Below the pieces are notes generated by a model that did not search any database, was not told the DNA's origin, and was given only the letters and a program-made list of their open reading frames with translations. Shown piece after piece: positions 1 through 12,779 of a stretch of 64,000 bases of DNA (position 1 is the stretch's first letter; each line of letters opens with the position of its first letter). The translations under genes were made by a program, and so were the position numbers. The stretch is from Vigna angularis (Eukaryota; Streptophyta; Magnoliopsida; Fabales; Fabaceae), in the NCBI RefSeq assembly GCF_016808095.1, contig NC_068970.1:26704501-26768500 (forward strand), in the 5' to 3' direction.

Positions 1-505
1 TACCATCTATACCAGACGGTTGAGTAGATGATATGCAACTTCTACCATATGTGGTGAGACTATCTATTTAGTCTCTTAGCATTCACTAAGATTTGGACCT
101 TCTAGAGAAACTGTTTAAGTGACTTTCCTGTCCAATAGTGGGAAATACTGTTCACATGTTTTCCTCATTAGTTTAGGTCACGTAAGTTATAGAATTTGTT
201 ATAACGGTATTGTTGTATAAATAGGAACTTTATATCATCAGTTGTGTTGTGATTAAATTTGAGTTTTGCCTGATTGAGAGTTTACTGCGAGAGAAAAATT
301 ACAAGTTGTAAACTCTAATTATAGTGAATTATGTTGTGGACGGAGATTGAAGTTCGTTGACCCTTCAATTGAACCACATTTGTGATTCTTTCTTGTTCTT
401 TGGCTTACCTTCTGCCTACTATGCTTGCGGGTTTCTGGTATCATATATTGTTTGTGTGGTAGACGCATCTGTAGTGGGCTTATTTGAGTTATTCCACAAC
501 ATAAT
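1..505 (+). mobile_element. Ty1/copia-like LTR remnant in an intron of the cysteine synthase gene
   Basis: The stretch runs through a TATA-like GTATAAATAGG near 215 and a leader, and reaches GGTTTCTGGTATCA near 431-444, which resembles an LTR end next to a tRNA-Met type primer site (canonical TGGTATCAGAGC). A diverged relative lies in reverse orientation at about 7930-8400, with the same order of landmarks (GACTATTTAG block, AGTGACTTTC block, GATTGAAGTT block, TGTGGTAGAC block). No coding region follows, so it is a decayed LTR or element end. It lies upstream of the cysteine synthase exons and is probably intronic. The left edge is outside the window and the right edge is approximate. Confidence 0.5.
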
Positions 506-1043
506 GTTTGATACATTGTTGGTAACTTAGGTGTTTCCTTCTGATTTTATCACATGCATACTTGTAGTATTTAGTTGAATTATTCACATATATTAATTGT
601 CATCTGTTACTGAAGTTTTTAAGGACCTGGTTTGTTGACTGTTTCATGGCAAGCTTTATTGATATTCACAGTTGGGTTGTGAACATGTTATACTGCTATA
701 CATTGCACATATTAGTTAATAGAGATTATCTTTCATCCTGGACAGGAATGAATTATGCAAAATTGGTTACCATGAAACAGAGAGTTTATCTTTCATGGGC
801 ATTCGGTTTTTAGACTTGCTTTATCTCTGTAAGCATTTGCTTACTCTACTGTCAATAACGAACATTTTTTTATACACTGGCTTCTTATTAATTCAGGACC
901 ACTATTTCCACATTTAGAGCTCTGTTCAATTGGTCAAATTTGTCTGCCTGTGATATGGGAACGACCTGACCTGGATAGATACTGAATGTCATGATTTTCT
1001 TGATTTGTATTGTAATTAATATCCTCTTTTGTGAATTTTGTAG

Positions 1044-2336
1044 ATATCAAGTGATGAATCAGTTGAAACTGCAAAACAATTAGCACTCCAGGAAGGCTTG
1101 CTGGTTAGTCCTTCATATTTTTCAACCCTTTGTGTATTTTAAGTTTCTCAATGTGTTTTGGTGTGCATGTCCTGTGCACTTACACACAACGAGACATGCC
1201 CGAGTTGGTTGAAACAATCATGCACAAGATCATGTTATTTAGTACACTCACCGTATTAAACGTTAGTTATATTCAAGAATGATACTTACCAAACCCTGTT
1301 GTATAGAACATAAGAACATGTGTATTATCTAGTCACACCTTAATTCTGATATAAATGTAAAGCTCATATGCGTTTGCTTTATACTTTGCCTCTTACATGC
1401 TAATTTCAATTGGAGAACAGGTGGGAATTTCTTCTGGAGCTGCTGCCGCAGCTGCTTTGAAGGTTGGAAAGAGGCCTGAAAATGCAGGAAAACTTATTGG
1501 GGTATGCATATTTCCTACGAAAAAGATCAAAATCTATACATAGTTTGTATAAGGAATTTACTCCATCTAGAGAAGGATCTTTGCTGAATTTACAAAAGCA
1601 TCATGCAGATAGAGTTCTCATTTTACCAATCTGATCATATTATGTTTTTTCTTAACAACCTAACCTTCGAGATAAGATCTAGATTTTGGTTCTTGAGGAT
1701 AAGTGTGGTATTGTAGTCCTGTTCACTAGTATACGATATTATATAAGTATCCTGTTGCTTGCATTGTAGGACACTGTAATTCTTATCCATTTAGCTTATA
1801 CATGGTTGTCTTGTCGTATTTGCTCATCCTTATGCATTCATGGTTATACATTGATTTTTCTACGATGTGCTCAGTGTGAATCTACCTAGTATTCAGGCTT
1901 AAAAGGCTGCAAATGCTTTTCATTGTTTATTATGTACTTTCCCCCGCTATTATTGTGGGCTAAGTTTCTTTTCTCTTTCCTTTCTTTTATGGTTGCACAA
2001 CTGGCCTGAATTATATAATTTAAATTAAATTTTTATTCTCCTATTGAGGGATGGATGGTTTTTTGGTACGTAGCCAGAAAGAGAATCACTTACATCCGCA
2101 TTTTTTCTTTTGTTTGTTTAAACGTTTCTCGTTAGTTGTTTTCTGCCACTTTATCTTTTTTCCCTCTTAACGCTTCATATGATATTGAAATTTCAGTAAG
2201 AAGTTACTCTAATTCTATTGCGCAAAATATTTACTGCTTGCAGGTTGTCTTCCCTAGCTTTGGTGAAAGATATTTGTCTACTCTTCTTTTCCAGTCAATT
2301 CGGGAAGAATGTGAGAAAATGCAACCTGAGCCATGA
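1044..2336 (+). CDS. Cysteine synthase (O-acetylserine (thiol)lyase), last three exons, 5' part outside window
   Basis: Makes L-cysteine from O-acetylserine and sulfide with pyridoxal phosphate (PLP). Exons are 1044-1103, 1421-1501 and 2244-2336, all joined in phase 0 with GT..AG introns, giving the C-terminal 77 residues. Visible family signatures are [18 protein letters not shown], then [11 protein letters not shown] (in this family the GISSGA serine contacts the PLP pyridine nitrogen), then RPENAGKLI and [11 protein letters not shown]. The protein ends in EKMQPEP. The PLP lysine and the phosphate-binding loop lie in exons left of the window; no earlier exon is visible in 1-1043, so that stretch is intron interrupted by an LTR remnant. 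The [11 protein letters not shown] tail might point to a plastid CS26-like paralogue rather than the main cytosolic form, but this is a weak guess. Family assignment is firm, paralogue and compartment are not. Confidence 0.93.
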
Positions 2337-3280
2337 ATCGACTTTGCCTGTTAATGTTTCTTTCACATTTGCCTCGAGTATCTGTATTACATGCCATACT
2401 ATGTCCATGTTTCTCATTTTTTACCTTAAGAAATTATATAAATCTATATAGGTCATTGATTTCACTTACAGCACATATTAATGACCCTTGATTGAATAAG
2501 AGTTTATTCTCTTCTCTCTTTGGGATAAAACTTTCAGATGTAGGAATTACTTGTTTTGCCCTTTTTTCATGTATGACAGCTTCGCTTATATAAAATAATT
2601 GGGGAAATTGTTTATCTATCGCTTTCTGTGCATCTCTCCTCTGGACTCTCGCTCGTCTATTTTTACCGGTAAAAAAAAGGTTAAATTACTGTAATCAATA
2701 AATTATTTGATAATTTTAACTAGATTTTTGAACGATTTATTTTTCAATTAAGTTTTTGATCTTGTATTTGTTTTGTAGGTGGTTCTTTCTGTCTCTATTA
2801 TATAAAATTAACTTGAGTCATTTCAGTCTGCAAAAAGATTGTTATAAAGGTGAAATATGAAAAGTCCCTCAAAAAATTAACTCGAGTCATTTCTCAGTCT
2901 GCAAAACATTGCTATAAAGAAACACTTGAGAAGACTTGTATGTTGTGTTGGAATGAGTTAATTTAAAAGGATAATTAATTTATTTCAAGAATTTATAGTT
3001 TTTCATTCTAGAATAACTTAGTAATTAGAAAGAAAATGAAATTTAAATTTTTGTAAAAGGTATTTCAAATTAATAAAATAAAAGAATTTCAAATATTTTA
3101 AAAGAGAAATTTGAAATTCCATTTTTTTTTCTAGTGGACTTAAGCTAAAGGTTCATGTAAGTCGATTTACACTGAAAACTTAGTGGAGTCAGTTCAGATT
3201 AAAGACTCAACAAACTTAGTTCGAGTCGAAAGTCAAATCAGTTTGAATTGGACCAAAGGTCAAGAAGAATTGATTCGTAG
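2337..3280. other. 3' flank of cysteine synthase, AT-rich, with a short direct duplication
   Basis: No coding potential seen. A block beginning AAATTAACTYGAGTCATTTC and continuing into CAGTCTGCAAAA occurs twice, at about 2806-2850 and 2875-2920, so a ~70-bp unit has been duplicated in tandem. The rest is AT-rich and unassigned; part should be the 3' UTR of the upstream gene. Confidence 0.45.
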
Positions 3281-3283
3281 TGA

Positions 3284-3861
3284 TGATTGACATGTGTACA
3301 AGAAGAGGACTATCTATGACTCTATACAAGAAGAACTTGAGGAGGAGCCTTTGGCATTTAAAGGACATGAAAGAATGAAGATCATGACTTGAAACATATT
3401 TGAAGAATAATTCTTAAGAAAATTAGTTTATGATTCTATGTTTTTAGGCTTTAGGTTTTCTTTTAGAAATTAGTTTATGTTTTTATGTTTTTGGGCTTGA
3501 GCTTTTTTTGAGGGTTTTTAGGTTTTCTTAAACTTATGTGTATAAAGGTACTAAAAGTTGATATAAACACTTTTGAGTCATATTATATGCATTTGCTTTC
3601 TTTGAGAGAAGATTTTCTTATTTCTTGATTTAGAACTTTGATTCTAATCAAAGATTAACATCTTTGTGACAAATTTTGATTTGACTTATCAATCCACTAG
3701 ATTGTGGCATCCCTTATACTTATCTTATTTCGTGTTGTCCTCTGATTTATTTTTGTTGCGCCTCTTGAGGATTCAAATTCATAAGTGATCATACTCTTTC
3801 TTGGATAAGATCATATCATCTAACACCAAAACGTATAATCTGATATCCAGATTATATCATC
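3284..3861 (+). repeat. 5' LTR of the gypsy-like element
   Basis: Starts with TGATTGACATG. From about 3306 it matches the 3' copy at 6290-6538 with scattered substitutions; a ~17-bp stretch near the start is absent from the 3' copy. The end is set by the primer-site-like motif that follows. Confidence 0.6.
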
Positions 3862-4918
3862 TTGTATCTAGAGCAAGGTTCTTGTTTGAATTTCTTTTTC
3901 TATCTTAATTTTTCTCATATAAAGAAAATCCAAAACAATTTTGGATGTTTGTGTTTTGTGCTTTGTTTTGAAATTTTGTTCGGTTCATTGTTCTTAGAAT
4001 TTTGTAAGGAGTAAAACCCGTAAGGTTTTATCTAATTCCGTTGAGTTTTTAATTTTTTTCATGTTCTTCGATTAAATTTGTGCATTTCTACATTTGATTC
4101 GTGGAAATTATCTGTTGTTTTTTTTTCTGTTAATTATAGTCTCAATTAACTGTTTACTTCGATCTTGCATGAGTTTTGGTGTTTAGAGAACAAACTATTT
4201 AGTTTTCTTTGTTTGTGTTTTGGGAATGCAAAATTAAAAAGAAAAGAAGAGAAAGAATAGTGGATCCAAGTCAAAAGGAAACAAACATATATTAAAAAAA
4301 AAGAAAAAAAAGAAAGTAAGGATGTAAGAGTTAAAAAAAATGTAGAGTTCAACATAATTATTATGTTGCACTATTGCTTATAATTATTAACTATTGAATT
4401 ATATTCCTCATTTCTTAGAGTCTTTGTGTTGTTTAAATTAATTCTTTTTGGCAATCCTATTTCTTTATAGCTTTATTGCTTTGATGTTTTTTAAAATTCC
4501 TTGAATTGTTTTTCTAGAGTTTTGGTTTTACCTTTAACCTCTTGAGTCAAGATTTAGATCTCATAATGTTTTTCACATTGATTTGTCACTCTATGCTTAG
4601 GCTACTGGAGTTCTTTGCCAAGCATTAAAGGAAATTTGAGTGGAAAAATGCAAGAGAGTACTTTAAAAAAAGTCTACAAATGTGACACATGAGTGAATTT
4701 TTGAGCGAAACACTTAGGAGAGTGGCGATGTTTTCTATTATTTTGAGAAATACAACATGTTTCAGCATATGCATCCTTTCGAAAGTGGTTTAACATATGA
4801 TTTAACTTATCGTACTCCTCACTGGGATCATTTGATTAGAGGAATTGAAAGTCCTAAGAGAGTTGCACTAAGACATACACCTTTGTGTAGTCTTGGAGGG
4901 GGAAGTCAATGAAATCGT

Positions 4919-5179
4919 GTGATCATAATACACGTAAATGGAAAAATATGCGAGTTTAGAAGAAAGCACAAGCATGAGAGAAAATATTTTCCAACCTATG
5001 AGACAAGTGTTCTAAGATGCACTAAATATGAACACTATGGTCATGAAACTCATCAATGTCCTAATTGGAATGCAACTTCCATGACCAATGAAGACCTTAA
5101 GAACTACATTATATACTTGAAAGAGGATGAAGAAAGAACTTTGCAAAAGTTAGATTTGTTGAAAAGAAGACAAAAGTAG
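4919..5179 (+). pseudogene. gag fragment with a damaged CCHC zinc knuckle
   Basis: An 86-residue open stretch carries CTKYEHYGHETHQC at about residues 34-47. This fits the retroelement knuckle CX2CX4HX4C except that the second cysteine is tyrosine (TAT where TGT or TGC is expected). A Lys/Glu-rich tail follows. Gag binds and packages element RNA. The lost cysteine and the missing remainder of gag-pol make this a relic. Confidence 0.6.
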
Positions 5180-5450
5180 AAGCTAAAGAGAGTACAAGAA
5201 AAGAAAACATGTATAGAAAAGGAAGCAAAATAAATAAGAGAAAAGGAAGAGAAAGAAAAGAGAGAGAGAGAAGAGAAAGAAAAGAGAGAAAGAGAAGAGA
5301 GAAAGAGAAGAGAAAGAAAAGAGAGAGAGAAAAGAAAGAAAAGAAATGGAAGTAAAGAGAGCAAAATAAGAGAAAGAAAAGAGAGAAAAGGAAGTAAAAA
5401 AAATAAAGGAGAACAACAAGAGAGAAAAAGGAAAAAGAATGAAAAGAGAA
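5176..5450 (+). repeat. Purine-only (GA-rich) tract inside the gypsy-like element
   Basis: About 270 bases of almost pure A and G, built from AGAGAAAG-type words. On the + strand it reads as a Lys/Glu/Arg-rich gag tail interrupted by stops. The long Ser/Phe/Leu frames on the other strand are shadows of this composition. Confidence 0.7.
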
Positions 5451-5531
5451 TTCTAATTTGTCATTAAAAGGAAGTACTAATTCATCTTGTTTTGTTTTGC
5501 TGCCTAGGGAAAAAGTGTTCATCAAGAAGAA

Positions 5532-5783
5532 GTGGCACCAACAATGGGGAGAAGAAAGAATGATATTACCATTTTAGCTTGTTTGTCAATTACTTTGGAA
5601 AGTCAAAGCCATTTTATTAGTTTGGACACAAACTTAGAAATAACCATACATGAGTTAGTTTGTTTGTCCATTCCTAACCAATCTATGGGAAAAGACTCAA
5701 GTTTGGAAATATATGCACATGAGTTAGCTTCTTTGTCCATTTTTAAGCAACCTAAGGACAATCAAAGTCATACTATAGTTTGA
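5532..5783 (+). other. Small open frame with an internal peptide repeat, inside the gypsy-like element
   Basis: An 83-residue frame with three imperfect repeats centred on ACLSITLESQS, HELVCLSIPNQS and HELASLSIFKQP. It lies between the gag piece and the 3' LTR. No family recognised. It may be a remnant of element coding sequence that evolved by tandem duplication; there is no evidence that it is expressed. Confidence 0.3.
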
Positions 5784-6286
5784 ATGTTTATTTGATAAAT
5801 ATTTTTTTGACTTTCTTTGAGCAATGCATCTTTAATTTAAAATTGTTTCATGATTTGTGTGTGGGTATTTGACCTTAGAGGTAAACCTCCAAACTCTTTT
5901 ATAATAATATATTAGCCTCTTCTAAGATCCAAATCTCATTTTAGTGGACTTTATATTTTGGATTATTTTAGATTTTGATTTATGTTTGTGTTTTGTGTGT
6001 AGGATCTTCTAGAATTTGTGGTGGATTTTCTCCAAGAAGGACATGATAAAAGAAATTAAGGAGGGAGTTACTCCAAAAATCACCCACAAGGAGCTACTTA
6101 ATAAAAATCCACTTCATGGAAGGATAAGGAGAAATCTAAGAAGGAGGGAACTACTTCTAAAAATACCAAACATAAGGAGAATGAACTTTCAAATGGTAAA
6201 ATTTATTGACCAACTTCTTTATGTTGTTAAGCATAAATAAAACAAAGTATAAAGTTAAGGACAACTTCGCTTCAAGAAAGAGGATA

Positions 6287-6538
6287 TGATAGAGGACTAT
6301 CCCATAACTCCATACAAGAAGAACTTGAGGAGGAACTTTTGTCATTCAAAGGACATAAAGGAATGAAGATCATGGCTTGAAGCACATTTAAAGAATAGTT
6401 CTTAGGAAAAGTAGTTTATGTTTCTATTGTTTTTGGTTTTGGTCTTTCTTTTTTGGAAATTAGTTTATGTTTTTATGTTTTTGGACTTGGGATTTCTATT
6501 AAGGTTTTTAGATTTTCTTAAACTTATGTATCTATATA
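6287..6538 (+). repeat. Truncated 3' LTR of the gypsy-like element
   Basis: Begins TGATAGAGGACTATC directly after a purine-rich tract and parallels the 5' LTR until about AAACTTATGTATC, where similarity stops. Unrelated sequence follows. Confidence 0.6.
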
Positions 6539-6849
6539 TGGAGGTTCCAACTAAAGTACTTGGAAAACATTAGAAGATGAGTTGAATAGTGTTACTGGAA
6601 AACTATTTTTCAAACGATATAATATAACACTTTTGTCGAGGATTAAATGGTTTTACGTAAGTTGTTAAGCACTCGACTTCAGAGGTAAGTTTAAACAAAG
6701 AATTCTTTTTAGGAAGTGCTTTTCAATTGTTGAAAAAGATTTCCTGCAACATTTTCATAAAGCTTGCTCTTTAATAAAGAGTCGTTTAGTATCAAAAGCT
6801 TTAATATAAATTAAAATAAGGTCCAACTGCAGGATTTATAAAATGAGCG

Positions 6850-7925
6850 TTTAAAGAGAATAGAGCAATAAACATGTAGTCATTTTTATATTGGTTCGCT
6901 CCACCGAGCTACGTCTAGTCTCCTCTAAAACCTTAGAAGATTCCACGATAATCTTTAACAAGATTATAACTGAGTATTCTCACTACTCTTGGTATCCCTA
7001 GACACTCCCAGTGTTGTCCAAATACACTTATCTAATTGAATTTTACCTACTCCTGGTTGCACAATATTCTTCACCACTTTTGGTATCCCTAGACAATCCA
7101 AATATCTTCTTAATATGTTGTCTAGTTGAGTTTAATCCATTCCCGGTTTCCACTAAACAATCCAAATATCTTATGGATATGTTGTTTAGCTACTGTTTAA
7201 CTCCACCAAGTTAAACGTTAGGGTTTCACCCACTCATAATTTCCACTAGACACATTTGTCTAGCTACTGTTTAACTCTTCAAAGTTAAGCATAAAATGTT
7301 TTAATTCACTTTAGAATTTATAATCAAAAGATTGATTACAAGTTTTCAGATGATAACTCTCGCAAAAAGGATATAAGTTCAATACAAATTAATCTAATAG
7401 ACTCATTGAGTGTTTTTCTCTCTTCCCTCTTCTTACAACAGTAAACTTATATATTGATAAAGCTTGAAAGTGTTTCTATTCTTTACCTTTTTCTTTCTCA
7501 GATATTCTTTTGAGTTTGTGTGCTTTATTGAGCTTATTTCTCGATGATGTTTGCTTGAGCTCTTTCTTTCTTTCTTTGTGCTATTCTCTTGCTTCTCTTT
7601 TCGAATCATCTCTATTTAAAGGATTATTAGAAAAACACTTTGGAAAAGCCTTAGAAAAACACTTTGGAAAACAAGTAGGTTAAAAGCTTCAAGACACAAC
7701 GCTAAACGACTCACAAGTCAAAGTGTCTAAGAGAGTTATGCTAAACACGTAAGCTATACTATACCCAATGATAATCAGTTAAACTCTCAAAAAGCAAAAA
7801 GGTGTTGAGACAATGTCTTTGACCAAACCCTCTAAAAGTCTAAAAGAAAAATCAAAAACCTATAAAAGAAAAAGCATGTTAAACGCTCAAGTTCTAAAAA
7901 GACAATATCCAAAAAGCGTTTATAA
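6850..7925 (-). mobile_element. Decayed LTR-type repeat (TTGGTTCGCTCCACC family)
   Basis: Contains TATTGGTTCGCTCCACCGAG followed by a CTACGTCTAGTCTCC block. Related layouts occur near 18230, 35680 and 47940 (TACTAGTTC or TACTGGTTC followed by an ACATC(C/T)A block). Inside it, TGTTTAACTC blocks and CAATCCAAATATCTT recur two or three times. No protein coding seen. I read it as an antisense LTR remnant; boundaries and superfamily are uncertain. Confidence 0.3.
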
Positions 7926-7929
7926 CATA

Positions 7930-8400
7930 ATAGACGGCAATAGGAGCTAAATTATTTTCTTTGTCTACCACATAAGCATACAACGATAACAAAAAAAAAC
8001 TTGAAATGTAAATAATAAGAGGATGAATGAAAAATATCCACACACAAAAATTAGTGTAGTTCAATAGATGTAGTCACAAACTTCAATCTATATTCTTAAG
8101 AGAATTCACCGAAGTCAGATATTACACTTTCCACGTTCTCCCATTAAAAGAAAAAACTCTCTCACTCAAGGACAACTCAAATGTTGACCTTATTTAATGT
8201 GCAAATGTTCTATTTATAATTGACATATGTGAAATCTAGACTAATGAGGAAGACTGATGAACAATGTTCCTCATTACTGAGGTGAAAGTCACTTGTAGGA
8301 TTTTATCATATAGTCGAGATCTTAGTGGACCTAAAAAACTAAATAGTCTCCTGAGTCCATCTACCTATAATAAAAATTGCATCTCCACAATTTTGAACAA
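7930..8400 (-). mobile_element. Copia-like LTR remnant related to the one at 1-505, reverse orientation
   Basis: Its reverse complement repeats the landmarks of the 1-505 copy in the same order: GACTATTTAG, AAGTGACTTTC, CCTCATTAGT, TATAAATAGAAC, then GATTGAAGTT and TGTGGTAGAC. No coding region is attached. Confidence 0.5.
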
Positions 8401-8629
8401 TTAGAGAGTTTAGAAGCCTTTTGAATAATACTTTATCGAATCAATATTCACAAAATATAATTTTTAAAAAAAAGTTTTTTTCTAATGTTGATAAATACAA
8501 ATATAAATAATATTTCAATTTAAATACCTACAAATTAATTTTAATCATTATTTTAATTAAGTAATTTAATATATAAAAATAAAAATTATTTTATTTTATT
8601 CTATATTAATTAACTAGTTAAACACTTGG

Positions 8630-8632
<3 letters not shown>

Positions 8633-8707
<75 letters not shown>
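8633..8707. repeat. (AT)n microsatellite
   Basis: About 75 bases of perfect AT dinucleotide repeat, directly left of a short minisatellite. TA-dipeptide-like open frames across it are artefacts. Confidence 0.95.
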
Positions 8708-8711
<4 letters not shown>

Positions 8712-8756
8712 TTTGTCTAACAGAAGAAGTGGCTTTGTGTTTGGTATACTGACACA

Positions 8757-8829
8757 AAGGCATATATAAGGCATTGGCATTGGTATATAAGGCATTGGCA
8801 TGTTTGGTATATAAGGCATTGGCATGTTT
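8757..8829. repeat. Minisatellite, ~24-bp unit, about three copies, between two (AT)n tracts
   Basis: GGCATTGGCAT and GGTATATAAGGCATTGG recur about every 20-24 bases. The unit itself contains ATATAA, so it may have grown from the flanking dinucleotide repeat. Confidence 0.8.
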
Positions 8830-8841
8830 CCTACATAAACT

Positions 8842-9468
<627 letters not shown>

Positions 9469-9540
<72 letters not shown>
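9469..9540. repeat. (TA)n microsatellite
   Basis: About 72 bases of perfect TA repeat at the left edge of a GGTCGG-rich dispersed repeat. Confidence 0.95.
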
Positions 9541-9545
<5 letters not shown>

Positions 9546-10147
9546 TTTCGGCAGGATTTAGAATCCTAATCCAAAATATTCAAAGTTGTCTGTTCTGATG
9601 TCTAGTTGTGTTGTCTTCTCTCTTCTCCTTGTCCAAGCCGCGGGGAAGGGTGCCTGCAAAAGACACTCCGACGCTCAAGTCAGTGACCTCGCGTAGTAAT
9701 CTTGTAATCAAGATTAGTTATCAGAGCTCTAAGTAGTTCAGTTCAAGTTACCTATCTTCCTTGCCAAACCAATATTTATAAATTATAATGAGCTTACCGT
9801 TAGGTTTGACTCATTAACCACCAATGAATGACAATATTAATTGTCAATAAATGACAATTATTTTCATTAGCTCCCCGATAGTTATTACTATTGATTACCT
9901 TAACGGCTGATTTTACCGATCGGTTCACTGACCTGAGAGGTATCATCGGTCGGTCGGTCGACTCTTCTGCACCTTTACCGTTCGGTTGGTTGCGAGTCCA
10001 TTTTACCGAGCGGTTAACTATTTGTCGGCTCAGTTCATTTGCCTAGGAGGTACCATCGGTCGGCCATGAGCTCAAAATAACTTAGAGGCTCTCTTGCACC
10101 TTTACTGTTCGGCATCTTTACCATTCGGTCGGCTGTAAGCCCATAGT

Positions 10148-10150
<3 letters not shown>
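9541..10150 (-). repeat. Dispersed LTR-like repeat with CGGTCGG words
   Basis: Contains GGTGCCTGCAAAAGACACTC, a following CGACGCTCAAGTCAG block, and then many short words of the type TTACCGTTCGGT / ATCGGTCGG between 9895 and 10140. A diverged relative of the first block (ATGCCTGCAGAAGATTCTCC, then ACACCTAAGTCAG) is at 13413-13450, again followed by a field of short degenerate repeats. This looks like an LTR U3 region in antisense. No coding capacity. Confidence 0.45.

Positions 10151-10203
<53 letters not shown>
10151..10203. repeat. (AT)n microsatellite
   Basis: About 53 bases of perfect AT repeat at the right edge of the CGGTCGG repeat. Confidence 0.95.
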
Positions 10204-10204
<1 letters not shown>

Positions 10205-12779
10205 CAAAAATTCAGTAAAGAATTCATCATGTCAAAATTTGCATTTTATGATATGTTATGTAGTGGATCCTAGAAGATAGGAAGTGGCTGGATGGTCCAA
10301 GGACATAAAATATCATGAATAAAGCAAAATTCCGACATACCAATCCGGACAATCCATCCATCATTAAGGGGCCGAACGGCTCATATTGATAATCGATTTC
10401 TTTTAGAAATAAAATTAAAGGTAAGTATTAATTAAGTGTAATGGGTTAAGATTGAATCATAATTAAGGTTTTGCTAAGAGTGGTGAAGAGAACATCACTC
10501 TTTTACTAATCACAAGTCCATCCCAAAATTTTTTAATAAAAATTAAAGATAAGAGGTAGATGATTGTATTAACTATGCATTTAAGACTATTATTATGACC
10601 TTCATATAGATTGTTTGCTAACTTAAACATTGGAGAACTTTTGACGGATACCTCTCCGAACGAGTAGAATGAAGAAAAAACTATCCAAACGATTTTAGAA
10701 AAGAAATTATAAAGATATTTATAGTTAGTTGACTCTATACACCTCAAACTTTTTGTAATTCATTTATAAAGTTAAAATGTTAAAATCACATTTTGAAAGA
10801 AGTTCAGTATGCTTGGTATGTAAGAGAAAATTTTTATAATAAAAATATAGTTTCTTATAATAATTAAATATATTTAGTTGACAAAAATTCTATAAAAACT
10901 CTCTAAAACTCTAAAGATAACGTTATACTTTTAATCAATAATTTAATTCTGTATAACATTAAATTATACAATAAAACTGTGACATTTGTAAATAAAAATT
11001 ATTTGAAAAGAAAGTAAATTCTCGTTCATGTAAAACATCTAACTAAATACCCTTTAGAAAAGAACATTTCTGACAATGTTACTTTAAAAATAAACTAAAA
11101 AAAATAAAATGCTCTTTCATCACCAAATTTCTAGAAACTTCTCGTGTAATTTTTAAGCCAATTTGCTTCATTCTCATTTTTCATTCCCTGTTTACTTTAT
11201 TGTAACAATTCATAAATTTCTTTAATTTTCGTTCTCGAATGTGGTTATGATGACGTCACGGTGATGCGGTTCATTATGATTAGAATATAAGAAAATTGAA
11301 GCTGATCTTAGTCCCTTTCATATACAACTTTATAAATATATGAAAAACGTTATATGTGTGTCCATGTGAACGATTATGCGCCACCATATCCCACCTAAAG
11401 ATTCTTAAACTCTGTTGTGTTTTTTAATCAACGTTATTATTGTATGCATGCACACATGAATTTTTGTTTTATAGGCTTCTAAATATTTGATTAGCAAGGT
11501 TAATGTAAATTTCGGTTGGTCGGCTGTATGATTTGTTCAATTTATAAATTTTATTTTAACTTAATTTTGTTAAAGTTTTAGAATTGATTTCATAATAACA
11601 TATTTCAAAAGTTTACAATTTGTTTTTACTACAATTGCGTTTTAGTTGAAAATATTTCCCCGCTCGGAACAGTAGTCCAATATGAAATCAAGTGTGTGTG
11701 AAAATAATCATTGATGATTGATGTAATATGGATGTAGAAGATTAAGTCTAGAGTCAAACAGTTTATGATAAATTCAAGATCAATTCAAACCAAATATATA
11801 ATCGATTCAAAGTTCTTTCATTAGATTAAATATATTTTTTCTTACTTTTTAATAAAAATTAAAATTAATCTTGGACTAATTTAATGTTTAATATTTAGAA
11901 TTGTCTATATTTTATTAAATTTATTAGTTTATTTGAAATTTCGAACATATTTTTTAATTGATATCAAAAAACAAATTTGTGAAATCGGATAAAGAATTTA
12001 AATGTCATCCTAAAATACATTAAAATATTAAATAAAATTAACAAAAATCAGTTAAAAAAACTAAATCTAAATATTTTTAAAGTTGAAGGGTTAAATTGAA
12101 TTAAATTTAAAAAAAACTAATTCTAATTTTCATTAAAATAAGAATCAAAACACATATTTAATTTATTTTAGTTTTAATGCAATTGAACATATATTTGGAT
12201 AAATGGAAGAAATATTCATCCAATTTGCACAACTTTTATTTCTTTTTAAGTAGTCCTGTGACTTTTATTTACACAAACATTAAATATTTACAGTGTGGTC
12301 GTTTAGAATTTAATTTCCGGATAAATAAATTCTGAACAAAAATTAACTGTAAAGAGATGTTTAAATTAGTTGAAATTTTATAAAAAATTAAATTATTTTT
12401 TTTCCAATATTTATTATCTATTTTAGTTTCAACCCGACCAAAGAAAGAAACTATTAATCATTCTAATCATTCAAATAGAAGTAAATTCTAAAATTATCCA
12501 ACTATACTACAATCTCATCAAAATTGACTAAGCAAATATATTCAAACTGAATGGTTAAATAAAATTTTTTGAATAAAGTTTGATATACAAGGACATCATA
12601 TTAAATGAGATATAAGTAAAACACACCAATTACACTTAATCCCTCTTTATGAAATAAAAATAATATATTAAAAGACACTTGACTACATTGTTTATGTTTG
12701 GTATTATCAATATTTCAGTTTCAAATATGTTGAGTTACTAATTACTATATATTTTTGATGTATGTTTGTTTTAAAACAT
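10204..12779. other. Gene-poor AT-rich stretch
   Basis: About 2.6 kb in which I see no exon-like codon pattern, terminal inverted repeats or LTR ends. The short frame at 10463-10747 (minus) has no recognisable domain and is best ignored. Confidence 0.5.

Larger units (their letters stand above)
3284..6538 (+). mobile_element. Truncated Ty3/gypsy-like LTR retroelement, gag fragment only
   Basis: Two direct copies of an LTR sequence bracket the unit: 3284-3861 and 6287-6538. They share a long block containing GAGGACTATC, ATACAAGAAGAACTTGAGGA and AATGAAGATCATG. A primer-site-like TTGTATCTAGAGC sits right after the 5' copy (3862-3874), and a purine-rich stretch (CAAGAAAGAGG) directly precedes the 3' copy. 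The interior holds a damaged gag zinc knuckle and a Lys/Glu-rich purine tract; protease, reverse transcriptase, RNase H and integrase were not found. The 3' LTR is cut after about 250 bp. I infer a non-autonomous gypsy-type element; the superfamily rests on layout and the gag piece. Confidence 0.7.

Noticed and set aside
5104..5525. Minus-strand Ser/Phe/Leu-rich frames of 78-138 residues
   Set aside because: Shadow of a purine tract on the other strand; no start context or domain.
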